In this document: positions 7,000 through 14,985 of the stretch, piece after piece
Position numbering within the stretch: position 1 is the stretch's first letter
How the letters are laid out: each line of letters begins with the position of its first letter
Source: an uncultured Christensenella sp.
GTDB taxonomy: Bacteria; Bacillota; Clostridia; Christensenellales; UBA3700
DNA length: 61,423 nucleotides
NCBI GenBank assembly: GCA_910579785.1
Contig: CAJTVJ010000008.1
Location: forward strand, 1 to 61,423
Direction: 5' to 3'
Made by a program: the position numbers and the translations under genes
Notes under the pieces: model-generated
Databases searched by the model: none
What the model was told of the DNA's origin: nothing
Seen by the model: only the letters and a program-made list of their open reading frames with translations

Positions 7000-7548
7000 A
7001 TGCCAAAACAGACGGTAGACAGACAGGAGATATTGGATATTGCGTTGCAGATGACAAGAGAAGACGGCTTTGAGAGCGTCAACGCAAGGAGCGTTGCAAG
7101 ACGCATGGGGTACTCAGTGCAGCCGATATACAGTTATTTCAGCAATATGGATTCGCTGAAAGAGGCGGTATACGGAGCGGCAATGGGCTTTTATAATAAG
7201 TTCATATATTCCCGTGTGGACGGCGATAGGATATTGGAGAGCATGGCAAAAGCCAACGTCGCGTTTGCCAAATATGAAAAAAATTTATTTAGGCTGCTTT
7301 TCTTGCAGAAGTTGAATGGTCTCAACAGCTTTGACGACATATACGAGTGGATGGGAGACAAGCAGGCGAGCGAGCAGTTGGCGGACAAGCTTGCGCTGCC
7401 TATCGAAAAGATAAAAGATGTTTATATAATGCTTATCGTGTTTACGCACGGGGTGGCAACAATGATCGCAACAGGCGGTGCAAATATATCCGACGAAGAA
7501 TGCGCTGCAATACTTGAAAGAGCATACTACGCATTTATAAAATCATAG
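7000..7548 (+). CDS. TetR/AcrR-family transcriptional regulator
   Basis: A 182-residue regulator. The N-terminal TetR helix-turn-helix spans about residues 8-55 (ILDIALQMTREDGFESVNAR, then SVQPIYSYFSNMDSLKEAV, with the usual YxYF recognition-helix ending). The remaining helical domain, with FTHGVATM, resembles the WHG-type ligand domain. It is followed 9 nt later by the DUF2461 gene, so the two form an operon probably repressed by this protein through the palindrome at 6957-6986. The ligand is unknown. The Shine-Dalgarno is modest (GGAGA). Confidence 0.9.
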   Translation: MPKQTVDRQEILDIALQMTREDGFESVNARSVARRMGYSVQPIYSYFSNMDSLKEAVYGAAMGFYNKFIYSRVDGDRILESMAKANVAFAKYEKNLFRLLFLQKLNGLNSFDDIYEWMGDKQASEQLADKLALPIEKIKDVYIMLIVFTHGVATMIATGGANISDEECAAILERAYYAFIKS

Positions 7549-7557
7549 GAGAGGAAA

Positions 7558-8241
7558 ATGGATACTAAAAAAATATTAGATTATCTTACTGAACTTGCAG
7601 CAAACAACGACCGGGAATGGTATCACGCGCATAAAAAAGAATATAAAGACGCCAACGAGCAATTTGAGATATTGATTCAAAGGCTTATCGACGGTATAGG
7701 CACGTTTGATAACAGCGTAGTTGGCAATATCCCAAAAGAACTTACTTTCAAACTTGTGCGCGACACGAGGTTTAGTCATGATAAATCGCCTTACAACCCC
7801 TCGTTTAGGGCGCATATATCTTCGATGGGAAAACTGCCGATACCCGTGGGATATTACATAATGATAAAGCCGGGCGGCGGCACGTTCCTTGGCGGCGGAC
7901 TTTTTGCGGATATGTTTGCAAACGCAACCAAAATGGTGCGCGACTATATATCTCAGCATCTGGACGAATGGAACAGTATTATAAACGACGCGCAGTTTAA
8001 AAAATATTTTGAGGTAAAGGGAGCGGCGTTGAAGAACGTGCCGATCGGATATGACAAAGACCATAAATGTGCCCAATATCTCAAATTCAAATCTTGGTAT
8101 TTAGAGTACGCTGTGGCAGATGAGCAAGTTGCGGACGGAGAAGACTTCTTGACAAAGGCAATAGAGGTATTTAAGGTAATGAAACCTTTCAACGACTATC
8201 TCAACAATGCGTTGAAGGATTTTGTAATGCCTACGAGATAA
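7558..8241 (+). CDS. DUF2461 family protein
   Basis: A 227-residue member of the DUF2461 (TIGR02453) family. Characteristic pieces are ANNDREWYHAHKKEY at the N-terminus, KLVRDTRFSHDKSPYNPSFR near 63-82, and the glycine-rich GGGTFLGGGLF near 102-112. The biochemical role of the family is not established. It lies 9 nt after the TetR gene with AGGAGAGG upstream, so co-expression and control by TetR are expected. Its last 11 bases overlap the end of the opposite-strand XRE remnant. Confidence 0.88.
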   Translation: MDTKKILDYLTELAANNDREWYHAHKKEYKDANEQFEILIQRLIDGIGTFDNSVVGNIPKELTFKLVRDTRFSHDKSPYNPSFRAHISSMGKLPIPVGYYIMIKPGGGTFLGGGLFADMFANATKMVRDYISQHLDEWNSIINDAQFKKYFEVKGAALKNVPIGYDKDHKCAQYLKFKSWYLEYAVADEQVADGEDFLTKAIEVFKVMKPFNDYLNNALKDFVMPTR

Positions 8242-8311
8242 AGCGGACAGCCGTTAAATTCTTTTCTTTGCGCTTTTTGGCTATAAACGCGCCTATTTTG
8301 ATTTGCTCCAT
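8231..8311 (-). pseudogene. Truncated XRE-family regulator (N-terminal stump)
   Basis: A 26-codon minus-strand frame begins MEQIKIGAFIAKKRKEKNLT, the classic first helix of an XRE/Cro helix-turn-helix protein, then diverges (AVRFIS) and stops after residue 26. It keeps GGGAGG upstream of its ATG and a TATAAT about 30 nt further upstream. The rest of the helix-turn-helix domain is missing, and the frame runs into the convergent DUF2461 gene, so this looks like a truncation junction. Confidence 0.7.
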
Positions 8312-8526
8312 ATTCTCGCCTCCCACATTTAAATTGCAAACTTATTATACACTGATATTTTAAAGTTTTACACCCCCTGTCGGTAGATTTTGGATAGAAT
8401 TATATTTTTGAGAGATATTAAACTTGCCGAAGATACAATATGATTTCTAAAAAAATATGTAATTTTTATAATAATATGCTATATATACTCATATTATAAA
8501 TATGTAAAAATTAGGTTATAAAAATA

Positions 8527-8555
8527 TTGACATTTATTTTACATGGTGCTAGAAT
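8527..8555 (+). promoter_or_regulatory. Promoter
   Basis: TTGACA (8527-8532), 17 nt, TAGAAT (8550-8555), 24 nt upstream of the DUF975 gene. The rest of 8312-8526 is AT-rich and holds nothing else I can identify. Confidence 0.8.
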
Positions 8556-8579
8556 AAAGAAAAAACGAGGTGTATAAAA

Positions 8580-9314
8580 ATGACTATGAAGGCAAAAGAT
8601 ATCAGACAGTTTGCTTGGCAAAGTCTTAGTGGCAAGTGGGGCGTATGCGTTGTCATATTCCTTATTTATGATTTGATAATGGGCGCATGTTCAGGTTTGT
8701 CTATGTACGTAATAGGCGCAGTTGCGTTATTGCTTGTTACTGGACCGTTGACGTTGGGTACGGCAAAGGTGTCTTTGCAAGTCGTCAAAGGCGAAAAGCC
8801 TGAAATAGCGACGTTGTTTGACGGATTTAAGGACTTTACGAGAACAGTCGTATTGGCAATCACCAACGAATTGCTTATATTCGCATGGTCTTTGCTCTTT
8901 GTCATACCGGGAATTATCAAGGCTTATGCTTATTCAATGAGCTATTACGTATTGCTTGACAATCCTAATTTGACAGCCAACGAGGCAAGAAAGAAGTCTA
9001 TGGAGTTGATGAGCGGCAACAAATGGCGTTTGTTCTGCTTGCAATTCAGCTTTATCGGCTGGTACTTGCTGAGCATGTTGACGTTTGGAATACTCTTATT
9101 CTGGGTAGTTCCGTATATGAACGTAGCGACCGCTAAATTTTACGTAGAACTTCTTCCGGAAGAAGAGAAGATTGCAAGTGTTGTCGGCGACGGCGAAGTA
9201 GTCGATATAGACGCGGACGTAGACGCTAAGTTTGACGACGCCGGCGCAAACGACGTAGAGCCTTTTGCCGGCGAGGAGAATGCAAAACAAGATTTTGACT
9301 CTTCCAACGACTAA
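8580..9314 (+). CDS. DUF975 family membrane protein
   Basis: A 244-residue polytopic protein with about five hydrophobic segments between residues 20 and 190. The phrase LLFVIPGIIKAYAYSMSYYVLLDNP, the NEARKKSMELMSGNKWRLF segment and the preceding LFDGFKDF are diagnostic of the DUF975 integral membrane family, whose function is not known. The last 50 residues are an acidic cytosolic tail (Asp/Glu/Val/Ala-rich) that is longer than the membrane core needs. GAGGTG lies 7 nt upstream of the ATG. It is monocistronic, with its own promoter and a long terminator stem. Confidence 0.8.
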   Translation: MTMKAKDIRQFAWQSLSGKWGVCVVIFLIYDLIMGACSGLSMYVIGAVALLLVTGPLTLGTAKVSLQVVKGEKPEIATLFDGFKDFTRTVVLAITNELLIFAWSLLFVIPGIIKAYAYSMSYYVLLDNPNLTANEARKKSMELMSGNKWRLFCLQFSFIGWYLLSMLTFGILLFWVVPYMNVATAKFYVELLPEEEKIASVVGDGEVVDIDADVDAKFDDAGANDVEPFAGEENAKQDFDSSND

Positions 9315-9337
9315 GAATTAAAATAATATAATTCAAA

Positions 9338-9377
9338 TAAACAAAATATACGTCGACAGCGGCGTATATTTTGTTTA
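9338..9377. terminator. Long perfect hairpin after the DUF975 gene
   Basis: A 15-bp perfect stem, TAAACAAAATATACG (9338-9352) with CGTATATTTTGTTTA (9363-9377). It is AT-rich at the base so that the 3' arm itself supplies the T-run. Confidence 0.7.
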
Positions 9378-9447
9378 TCACGGTGTGAAATAAGAATATA
9401 TAAAAGTCTGTCTGTTTCTGTTGCATTGCGTATATTTTTACGATTTA

Positions 9448-9476
9448 AAAACTCTCGTATGATACGGGAGCTTTTT
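9448..9476. terminator. Second terminator, 70 bp downstream
   Basis: CTCTCGTA (9452-9459) pairs with TACGGGAG (9463-9470), followed by CTTTTTG, and preceded by AAAAA, so it can act on both strands. No gene lies between it and the previous hairpin. Confidence 0.75.
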
Positions 9477-9579
9477 GTCAGTTAATAATTGGGAAAGAAT
9501 TTTTAGCAATTATTTTTTAAGACGAGTATTCCCAATATGCTTTTTGTATGTTAAAATATTATCAAAGAGGTGTATTATA

Positions 9580-10227
9580 ATGTACGACGTAGCGATAATC
9601 GACGACGAGCGAGAACTTGCAATTACGATAGAGAAATATTTTTCAATGTTTGGGTTGTCGGCAAAAGTCGGATACGGCGCCGAGGCGATAGGCGAACTTG
9701 AAGAGGATATCAAAGTCGTCCTTTTGGACGTCAATCTCGGTATGTCGTGCGGATTTGACTTGATAGCGCAAATAAAGATCAAATGTCCGCACGCCAAGGT
9801 ATTGCTTATCTCGGCAAGGTCTGAGGAGAGAGATATGATAAAGGGCTATTATATGGGCGCAGACGACTATATCACCAAGCCTTTTTCTTTGAAAGTGCTG
9901 CTTTTAAAAGTGCGCAACTTGATTTCATCTACGAGCGTTGCAGTCGAGACGTATAGAGATCTGCAAGTCGACGTCAACGCTATGACCGTCAAGAAGGACG
10001 GAGAAATTATCAAACTTAAAAATATGGAATTCAAATTGTTTTACTATCTCTTTTGCAATCGTGGCAAGGTGCTTGATAAAGACGATATTATCCGTGCGGT
10101 ATGGGGCGAGGGATATTATACGGACAACACGCTCAACGTGCATATCCGCAGGATAAGAGAAAAGTTGGAGAAAAATCACGGACAATATATCGAGACGGTG
10201 TGGGGGATTGGATACAAGTTTGAATGA
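9580..10227 (+). CDS. OmpR/PhoB-family response regulator
   Basis: A 215-residue two-domain response regulator. The receiver domain (1-115) has the acidic pair Asp8-Asp9, phosphoacceptor Asp50 in VLLLDVNLG and the conserved Lys in DDYITKPF. The winged-helix domain (125-213) ends with the typical NTLNVHIRRIREKL and IETVWGIGYKF. The start at 9580 is preceded by GAGGTG at 7 nt; an in-frame extension back to 9475 has no ribosome site. It is followed by a histidine kinase and then by ABC transporter genes, a layout common to peptide-antibiotic sensing modules, so it probably controls those genes. Confidence 0.93.
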   Translation: MYDVAIIDDERELAITIEKYFSMFGLSAKVGYGAEAIGELEEDIKVVLLDVNLGMSCGFDLIAQIKIKCPHAKVLLISARSEERDMIKGYYMGADDYITKPFSLKVLLLKVRNLISSTSVAVETYRDLQVDVNAMTVKKDGEIIKLKNMEFKLFYYLFCNRGKVLDKDDIIRAVWGEGYYTDNTLNVHIRRIREKLEKNHGQYIETVWGIGYKFE

Positions 10228-10259
10228 CGTTTGCCAAATTTGCAATACAGAGGGATCAT

Positions 10260-11489
10260 ATGAAAAAGTTTATTATAGGGGCGACTTTGCTCTTTGCCGT
10301 TTTGGCAGTTTTGTGCATAGGCGTCGGATTGGGATTTGATAGGGAAAAAATCGACAACGCATATATCAACGAGGTGCTGAGAAGTCTTGAAGCGGGAGGT
10401 CAGCCCAGCGAAAAGAAGTATGATTACACACTTTTTGACAGCAGCGGCAATGTGCTGTATTCCTCTGTCGAAGTGCCCGATATGTCGTATGACGGGCGAG
10501 TAAGCAGGGCGATTTGCGACGGCGACGTACTCGTAGATTACGGCGAAAACAAAGTTGTGTTTTACGTAGGCGCGGGAGAGAGTTTTAAGGTTATGCGCAA
10601 TACGTTTATTATTTTTATTTCGATTGCGATAGTCATCGTCGCGCTATTCTTTTCAATTTGTTCCTATCATCTTTATGCGCGTACCGTAAAGCCGTTTGGC
10701 AAACTCAAAGATTTTGCAGACGAGATAGCAAAGGGCAATTTGGATATGCCGTTGAGGCTTGACAGATACAATTCTTTCGGCGCGTTTGGCGAGGCGTTTG
10801 ACATAATGCGCAACAATCTCAAAGAAAGCCGTCTGGCAGAACAGCGCGCCGCTGTGGAAAAGCGCAAGCTTATGCAGGAGATAGGGCATGAACTCAAAAC
10901 TCCGCTGGCAAGCATAAAGGCGGTCGCCGAATACGGACAAGCCTCAACAGGCGACGACAGCTTTGACGTCATTCTTGACAAGGCAAATGCAATAGACTCG
11001 CTTGTCAACGATTTTTATCATATCACGCTTGAAGAAGAGGGACGGTTGGATATCTATCTCACCCGCCATTCAAGCGGTGATCTTGCCAAGTTGATAGCGG
11101 CTTGCGATTACAACGGCAGGTGCAAAATAACGGCGTGTGAGGAATGCTTTTTGCTTTACGATAAGTTGCGTATGTCGCAAGTGATAGATAATATAATCGC
11201 CAATTCCTATAAATACGCCGACACAGATATGGCTGTCGACATGAATCTAAAAGACGGCAGGTTGAGGGTATGTATAAGAGATAGCGGCGAGGGCGTACTG
11301 CTGGAACAGCTTAGTTTTGTCATGGACAGATTTTATAGGGGAAGTAAGACGCAGGAAAAACTCGGACAGGGGCTGGGATTGCATATATGCAGAAAGTTGA
11401 TAATGCGTATGGGCGGAGAACTCAGATGTTTCAACGACGACGGCTTTGTTGTGGAAATAACATTGCCCGTGCTGGAAAGAAACAGTTAA
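10260..11489 (+). CDS. Sensor histidine kinase
   Basis: A 409-residue membrane kinase. TM1 is at about 4-22, a short extracytoplasmic loop of about 90 residues follows, TM2 is at about 110-133, then a HAMP region. The HisKA box HELKTPLASIKA carries phospho-acceptor His210, followed by the N box NIIANSYKYAD, G1 box RDSGEGV and G2 box GQGLGLHIC. The start was set at 10260 with GAGGG upstream. An in-frame ATG at 10224 overlapping the regulator's stop (ATGA) is the alternative and would add 12 residues. It partners the preceding response regulator. Confidence 0.92.
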   Translation: MKKFIIGATLLFAVLAVLCIGVGLGFDREKIDNAYINEVLRSLEAGGQPSEKKYDYTLFDSSGNVLYSSVEVPDMSYDGRVSRAICDGDVLVDYGENKVVFYVGAGESFKVMRNTFIIFISIAIVIVALFFSICSYHLYARTVKPFGKLKDFADEIAKGNLDMPLRLDRYNSFGAFGEAFDIMRNNLKESRLAEQRAAVEKRKLMQEIGHELKTPLASIKAVAEYGQASTGDDSFDVILDKANAIDSLVNDFYHITLEEEGRLDIYLTRHSSGDLAKLIAACDYNGRCKITACEECFLLYDKLRMSQVIDNIIANSYKYADTDMAVDMNLKDGRLRVCIRDSGEGVLLEQLSFVMDRFYRGSKTQEKLGQGLGLHICRKLIMRMGGELRCFNDDGFVVEITLPVLERNS

Positions 11490-11567
11490 GAAAAGTAAGA
11501 TTGACGACAAATTTTAATACTTAAAATAATGGTATTATGTGAATGACGGAAGTCAAAGGAGTGAATC

Positions 11568-12341
11568 ATGCAGGACAATAAAGATAATTTCGTTATTCGC
11601 ACAGAGGGACTATGCAAGACCTTTTCCATTGGCGGAGTGCAGCAGCACGTGCTCAACAATCTCGACATGGAAGTCATCGAGGGTGACTTTACAGTGATAA
11701 TGGGCAACAGCGGATCGGGCAAATCCACTCTGCTCTATGCGCTGTCGGGTATGGACAGACCCACTCTCGGCAAAATAACGTTTGGCGGTCAAATAATCAC
11801 AGACCTTTCCAACGACAGGCTTGCCAAGTTCAGGCGCGCCAATTGCGGCTTTATATTCCAAGAGGTATTTCTCAACGACAACATTTCGATAATGGACAAT
11901 ATCCTTGCCTCCGGTTATCTGTCTGGGAAAAACAGAAAGCTTGTATATGCCGACGCTTGCGACAAGCTCTCGCAAGTGGGAATAGAGAAGGAGATGTATC
12001 GCAAGTTTCCATCTCAAATGTCGGGCGGAGAGTTGCAGAGAGTGGGACTTGTGAGGGCTATGATCAACGATCCCAGAGTGATATTTGCAGACGAGCCGAC
12101 GGGCGCGCTCAATTCGGCAAATTCTATCGCGGTGCTCGACATAATGAACAAGATGCACGAGGACGGCAAGAGCTTGATAATGGTCACCCACGATATGAAG
12201 AGCGCGGTGCGAGGCAACAGGGTACTGTATCTCAAAGACGGTGTGATACTCAACGAGATAAATCTCGGCAGGTATGACAAGGACAGCGAAAAGCACAGGT
12301 TGGAGCTTCTCAAAGACTTTCTTGAAGAAATGGGGTGGTAG
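11568..12341 (+). CDS. ABC transporter ATP-binding protein (MacB/LolD type)
   Basis: A 257-residue nucleotide-binding subunit. Walker A GNSGSGKST has Lys52, the Q-loop lies in FIFQEVF, the signature is MSGGELQR near residue 149, Walker B is VIFADEP near 170, and the H-loop is VTHD. The sequence type is that of LolD/MacB/BceA proteins, which drive mechanotransmission through an FtsX-like permease rather than classical import. The permease gene starts one base after its stop. The AAAGGAG site lies 8 nt upstream. Confidence 0.93.
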   Translation: MQDNKDNFVIRTEGLCKTFSIGGVQQHVLNNLDMEVIEGDFTVIMGNSGSGKSTLLYALSGMDRPTLGKITFGGQIITDLSNDRLAKFRRANCGFIFQEVFLNDNISIMDNILASGYLSGKNRKLVYADACDKLSQVGIEKEMYRKFPSQMSGGELQRVGLVRAMINDPRVIFADEPTGALNSANSIAVLDIMNKMHEDGKSLIMVTHDMKSAVRGNRVLYLKDGVILNEINLGRYDKDSEKHRLELLKDFLEEMGW

Positions 12342-12342
12342 T

Positions 12343-14808
12343 ATGTGGAGCATAGTAAAATCGCATTTTCATAAGGGAAAGACGGGCTTTTTTATCACAG
12401 GTTTGTTTATAGTGCTGTCGGTGCTGATGATGACGGTGGGGCTGTCGATATGTTTTGGCATAGATACGCTATATCAAAAGGCAAAACTCTTGTCCAATTC
12501 GGCGGATTGCTACGGATGTATATATGAGGCTGCCGGCGGCGAATCGCAAGCAATGTTAGAGAATTTGCTTAAAGAAAAAGATTATGTCGAGAAGTATGAC
12601 GTGCAAGACGTTTATTATCTTCAAAAAGAAGACGGCGAAAACGTCGACAAGCGATTGGAATTTTATAATGCCGGCGGTGCAAACATGTATTGCGATTCTT
12701 GGGTCGCATATAATGTTGATGACGCAAGCAACGTGTTTAGACCTCATATCCGCGACACGGTGGAAAAGGAAGGATATAAGTTTTACGTCACAGGCAATTT
12801 GGTTGCTGCCAGCATTATGAAAGTCGGAGACGGAGCGAGGCTTGTCATAGGCGGTAAGACTTATTCGGGATATATTGCAGGCATATACGATGATATGACA
12901 AAGATATACGATACGGCAAACGTATATATCGACGGCGAACTTTATAAAGAGATCGCCAAGCTGTCGGAAGGCGACGGTAGGATAACAAAGGAATACAATA
13001 TCAATATCAGAATCGATTGCGATAATGAGAAGAAGAGCTACGCGCTGCAAAGGCAGCTTGTCGAAGAGATGACGGAAGCGATGATACAGTTTAATGTTGA
13101 CAGACTCAAAGAAAATCCTTTTGCTCCAATTATAGAAAGCCGCTTTAATACGCGAGAAGCATTTACCAACGGCACCAAGTCGTTTATATTGTTGCTTGGC
13201 ACCGCGCTTGTAGCGTTTTCAATAATAGTTGCCGTGATAGTGGCGATAGTAATTGGCTTTTTGGTGAGGTCGAGCGTACTCGACGAAGTGCGCAACTTGG
13301 GCGTATTAAAGTCGCTCGGATACACAACGGGGCAGTTGAGACTGAGCTATCTGGCGATATACGGAGTGATAGGCGCGGTATGCTTGATGATAGGCGTTAT
13401 TCTCGGCATAGGTCTTATGCCTGCGTTTGTCAACGTGGTCACAGGCATGGCGCGGTTGGATTGCTCTAAGGCGATAGGCGTCAACGTAGGCGGAGTGTTT
13501 GCGGCAGTGACATTTATCGTTGCGGTAGCCGCGGCGGTAGTGCATATATCGACGTCAAAGGTCAAGAGCATTACGCCTATTTCCGCGATGCGCAACAATA
13601 TCGAGACGCACACGTTCCGTCGCAACCGTGCTCCGCTCGACAATTCAAAGATATCGCTCAACGCGCATCTTGGAGTAAAGAGCGTCGTCGGCGAAGTTCA
13701 CAGAAGCGTGATGGTGGTCGCGATAGTGCTTATAATGTCGCTGCTGTGCAGTTTTGTCAGCGTAGTTTATTACAATCTAAAAGTCGATCAGACGGCGATA
13801 ATAAATATGTCGGCGATAGAAAAAGCTGATTTTTATATAAACTTTGAGAACGAAGAAAAGTCGCATTATTTTGACGCGATACACAATATGGACGGCTTTG
13901 AGGGCGACGTGCTTTATATGAGAGCAGGTTTGAGCGTCGACGACGAATTTGCTATAATGCAGCTGTTTGAAAACTTTGACCATATGCGCACCAAGCTTGT
14001 CTACAAAGGCAGATATCCCAAGTATGCCAACGAAGTGTTGATAGACTACGTATACGCCAAAGAAAAGGGTTATCAAATAGGCGACAGCGTGACTTTGCAT
14101 ATGGAGAGGGATGAACTTGAAAGCGACAAGAGCTGTGTGATAGTGGGATATTTTCAAAACTTGGTAGATTACTGCAAAATAATAGGTTTTTTAGATATCT
14201 TGGACGAACTCTATGATTTTGAAAACCTAGAAGACGAAATATATACTCAACACCTTATATATTTTGAAAAAGGCAAAGCGCCTAGCAATCAAGAACTTTC
14301 AAGTATGCTTTGGGCGATAGACGGCAACGTCAAGTTCCACGGTTTTAAATCGGGCGAATTCTATATCGGCAGTATGTTTTTAAACACTGTGGAGACGGCG
14401 GCGGACGCGGTGATGAGCGTGTTCTTTTCGATAACGGCGATAGTGATAGCTCTTCTACTTGTTATGCTTATCAAGCTCAAACTTTTGAGGGAGCGGCGTA
14501 ACTATGCCGTGTATAAGGCTTTGGGATTCACAAGTCTGGGCATTATGTTGCAGATAGTTACGGCAATGCTCTTGCTGGGTATTTTGGGAAGCGCGGCGGG
14601 TGCATTGACTGGCGCGCTGACAACTTCGCCGATACTCTCCATGTTTGGCAAATACATAGGTGCAGGACATTTTGACTTTATCGTGCCTTGGGGTTATATC
14701 GCAGGCGTTGTGCTATTCATAGCCATTCTGATATGTGCGGTATCAATGCTGTGCGCGATACCTGTGCGCAGGATAGCTCCGGCGTCGCTTTTGAGGGAGC
14801 GAGGATAG
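12343..14808 (+). CDS. FtsX-like/MacB-type ABC permease with two FtsX domains
   Basis: An 821-residue permease. TM1 is at 16-40, a large extracytoplasmic domain spans about 41-270, then comes an FtsX core of three segments (about 278-425). A repeat of the plan follows: a TM near 465-490, a second large extracytoplasmic domain, and a C-terminal FtsX core (about 685-815) ending in ASLLRERG. Both cores carry the cytoplasmic ALGFT/SLGYT-type coupling helix. Topology is 4+4, unlike the 10-TM BceB proteins. The start at 12343 follows a GGGTGG site. With the upstream kinase pair it likely forms an envelope-stress or antimicrobial-peptide module (inference). Confidence 0.88.
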   Translation: MWSIVKSHFHKGKTGFFITGLFIVLSVLMMTVGLSICFGIDTLYQKAKLLSNSADCYGCIYEAAGGESQAMLENLLKEKDYVEKYDVQDVYYLQKEDGENVDKRLEFYNAGGANMYCDSWVAYNVDDASNVFRPHIRDTVEKEGYKFYVTGNLVAASIMKVGDGARLVIGGKTYSGYIAGIYDDMTKIYDTANVYIDGELYKEIAKLSEGDGRITKEYNINIRIDCDNEKKSYALQRQLVEEMTEAMIQFNVDRLKENPFAPIIESRFNTREAFTNGTKSFILLLGTALVAFSIIVAVIVAIVIGFLVRSSVLDEVRNLGVLKSLGYTTGQLRLSYLAIYGVIGAVCLMIGVILGIGLMPAFVNVVTGMARLDCSKAIGVNVGGVFAAVTFIVAVAAAVVHISTSKVKSITPISAMRNNIETHTFRRNRAPLDNSKISLNAHLGVKSVVGEVHRSVMVVAIVLIMSLLCSFVSVVYYNLKVDQTAIINMSAIEKADFYINFENEEKSHYFDAIHNMDGFEGDVLYMRAGLSVDDEFAIMQLFENFDHMRTKLVYKGRYPKYANEVLIDYVYAKEKGYQIGDSVTLHMERDELESDKSCVIVGYFQNLVDYCKIIGFLDILDELYDFENLEDEIYTQHLIYFEKGKAPSNQELSSMLWAIDGNVKFHGFKSGEFYIGSMFLNTVETAADAVMSVFFSITAIVIALLLVMLIKLKLLRERRNYAVYKALGFTSLGIMLQIVTAMLLLGILGSAAGALTGALTTSPILSMFGKYIGAGHFDFIVPWGYIAGVVLFIAILICAVSMLCAIPVRRIAPASLLRERG

Positions 14809-14810
14809 TG

Positions 14811-14848
14811 AATATAAGCCCCGATACAATTACGGGGCTTATATTTTA
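14811..14848 (+). terminator. Terminator of the ABC operon
   Basis: AATATAAGCCCCG (14811-14823) pairs with CGGGGCTTATATT (14833-14845), a perfect 13-bp stem followed by TTAGTTT. Confidence 0.88.
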
Positions 14849-14916
14849 GTTTATATCGATATATCTTATACGTTTAGAGTAAATTTATGTAAAAAAATAC
14901 TTTTTAAATTTTTGTC

Positions 14917-14945
14917 TTTACAAAGCCTTTTCAATGTGTTAGAAT
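14917..14945 (+). promoter_or_regulatory. Promoter of the first GPH-lipoprotein pair
   Basis: TTTACA (14917-14922), 17 nt, TAGAAT (14940-14945), 40 nt before the start codon. Confidence 0.7.
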
Positions 14946-14985
14946 TATTATATTGTTGATAAAAATATTATAGGAAAGGATTATT

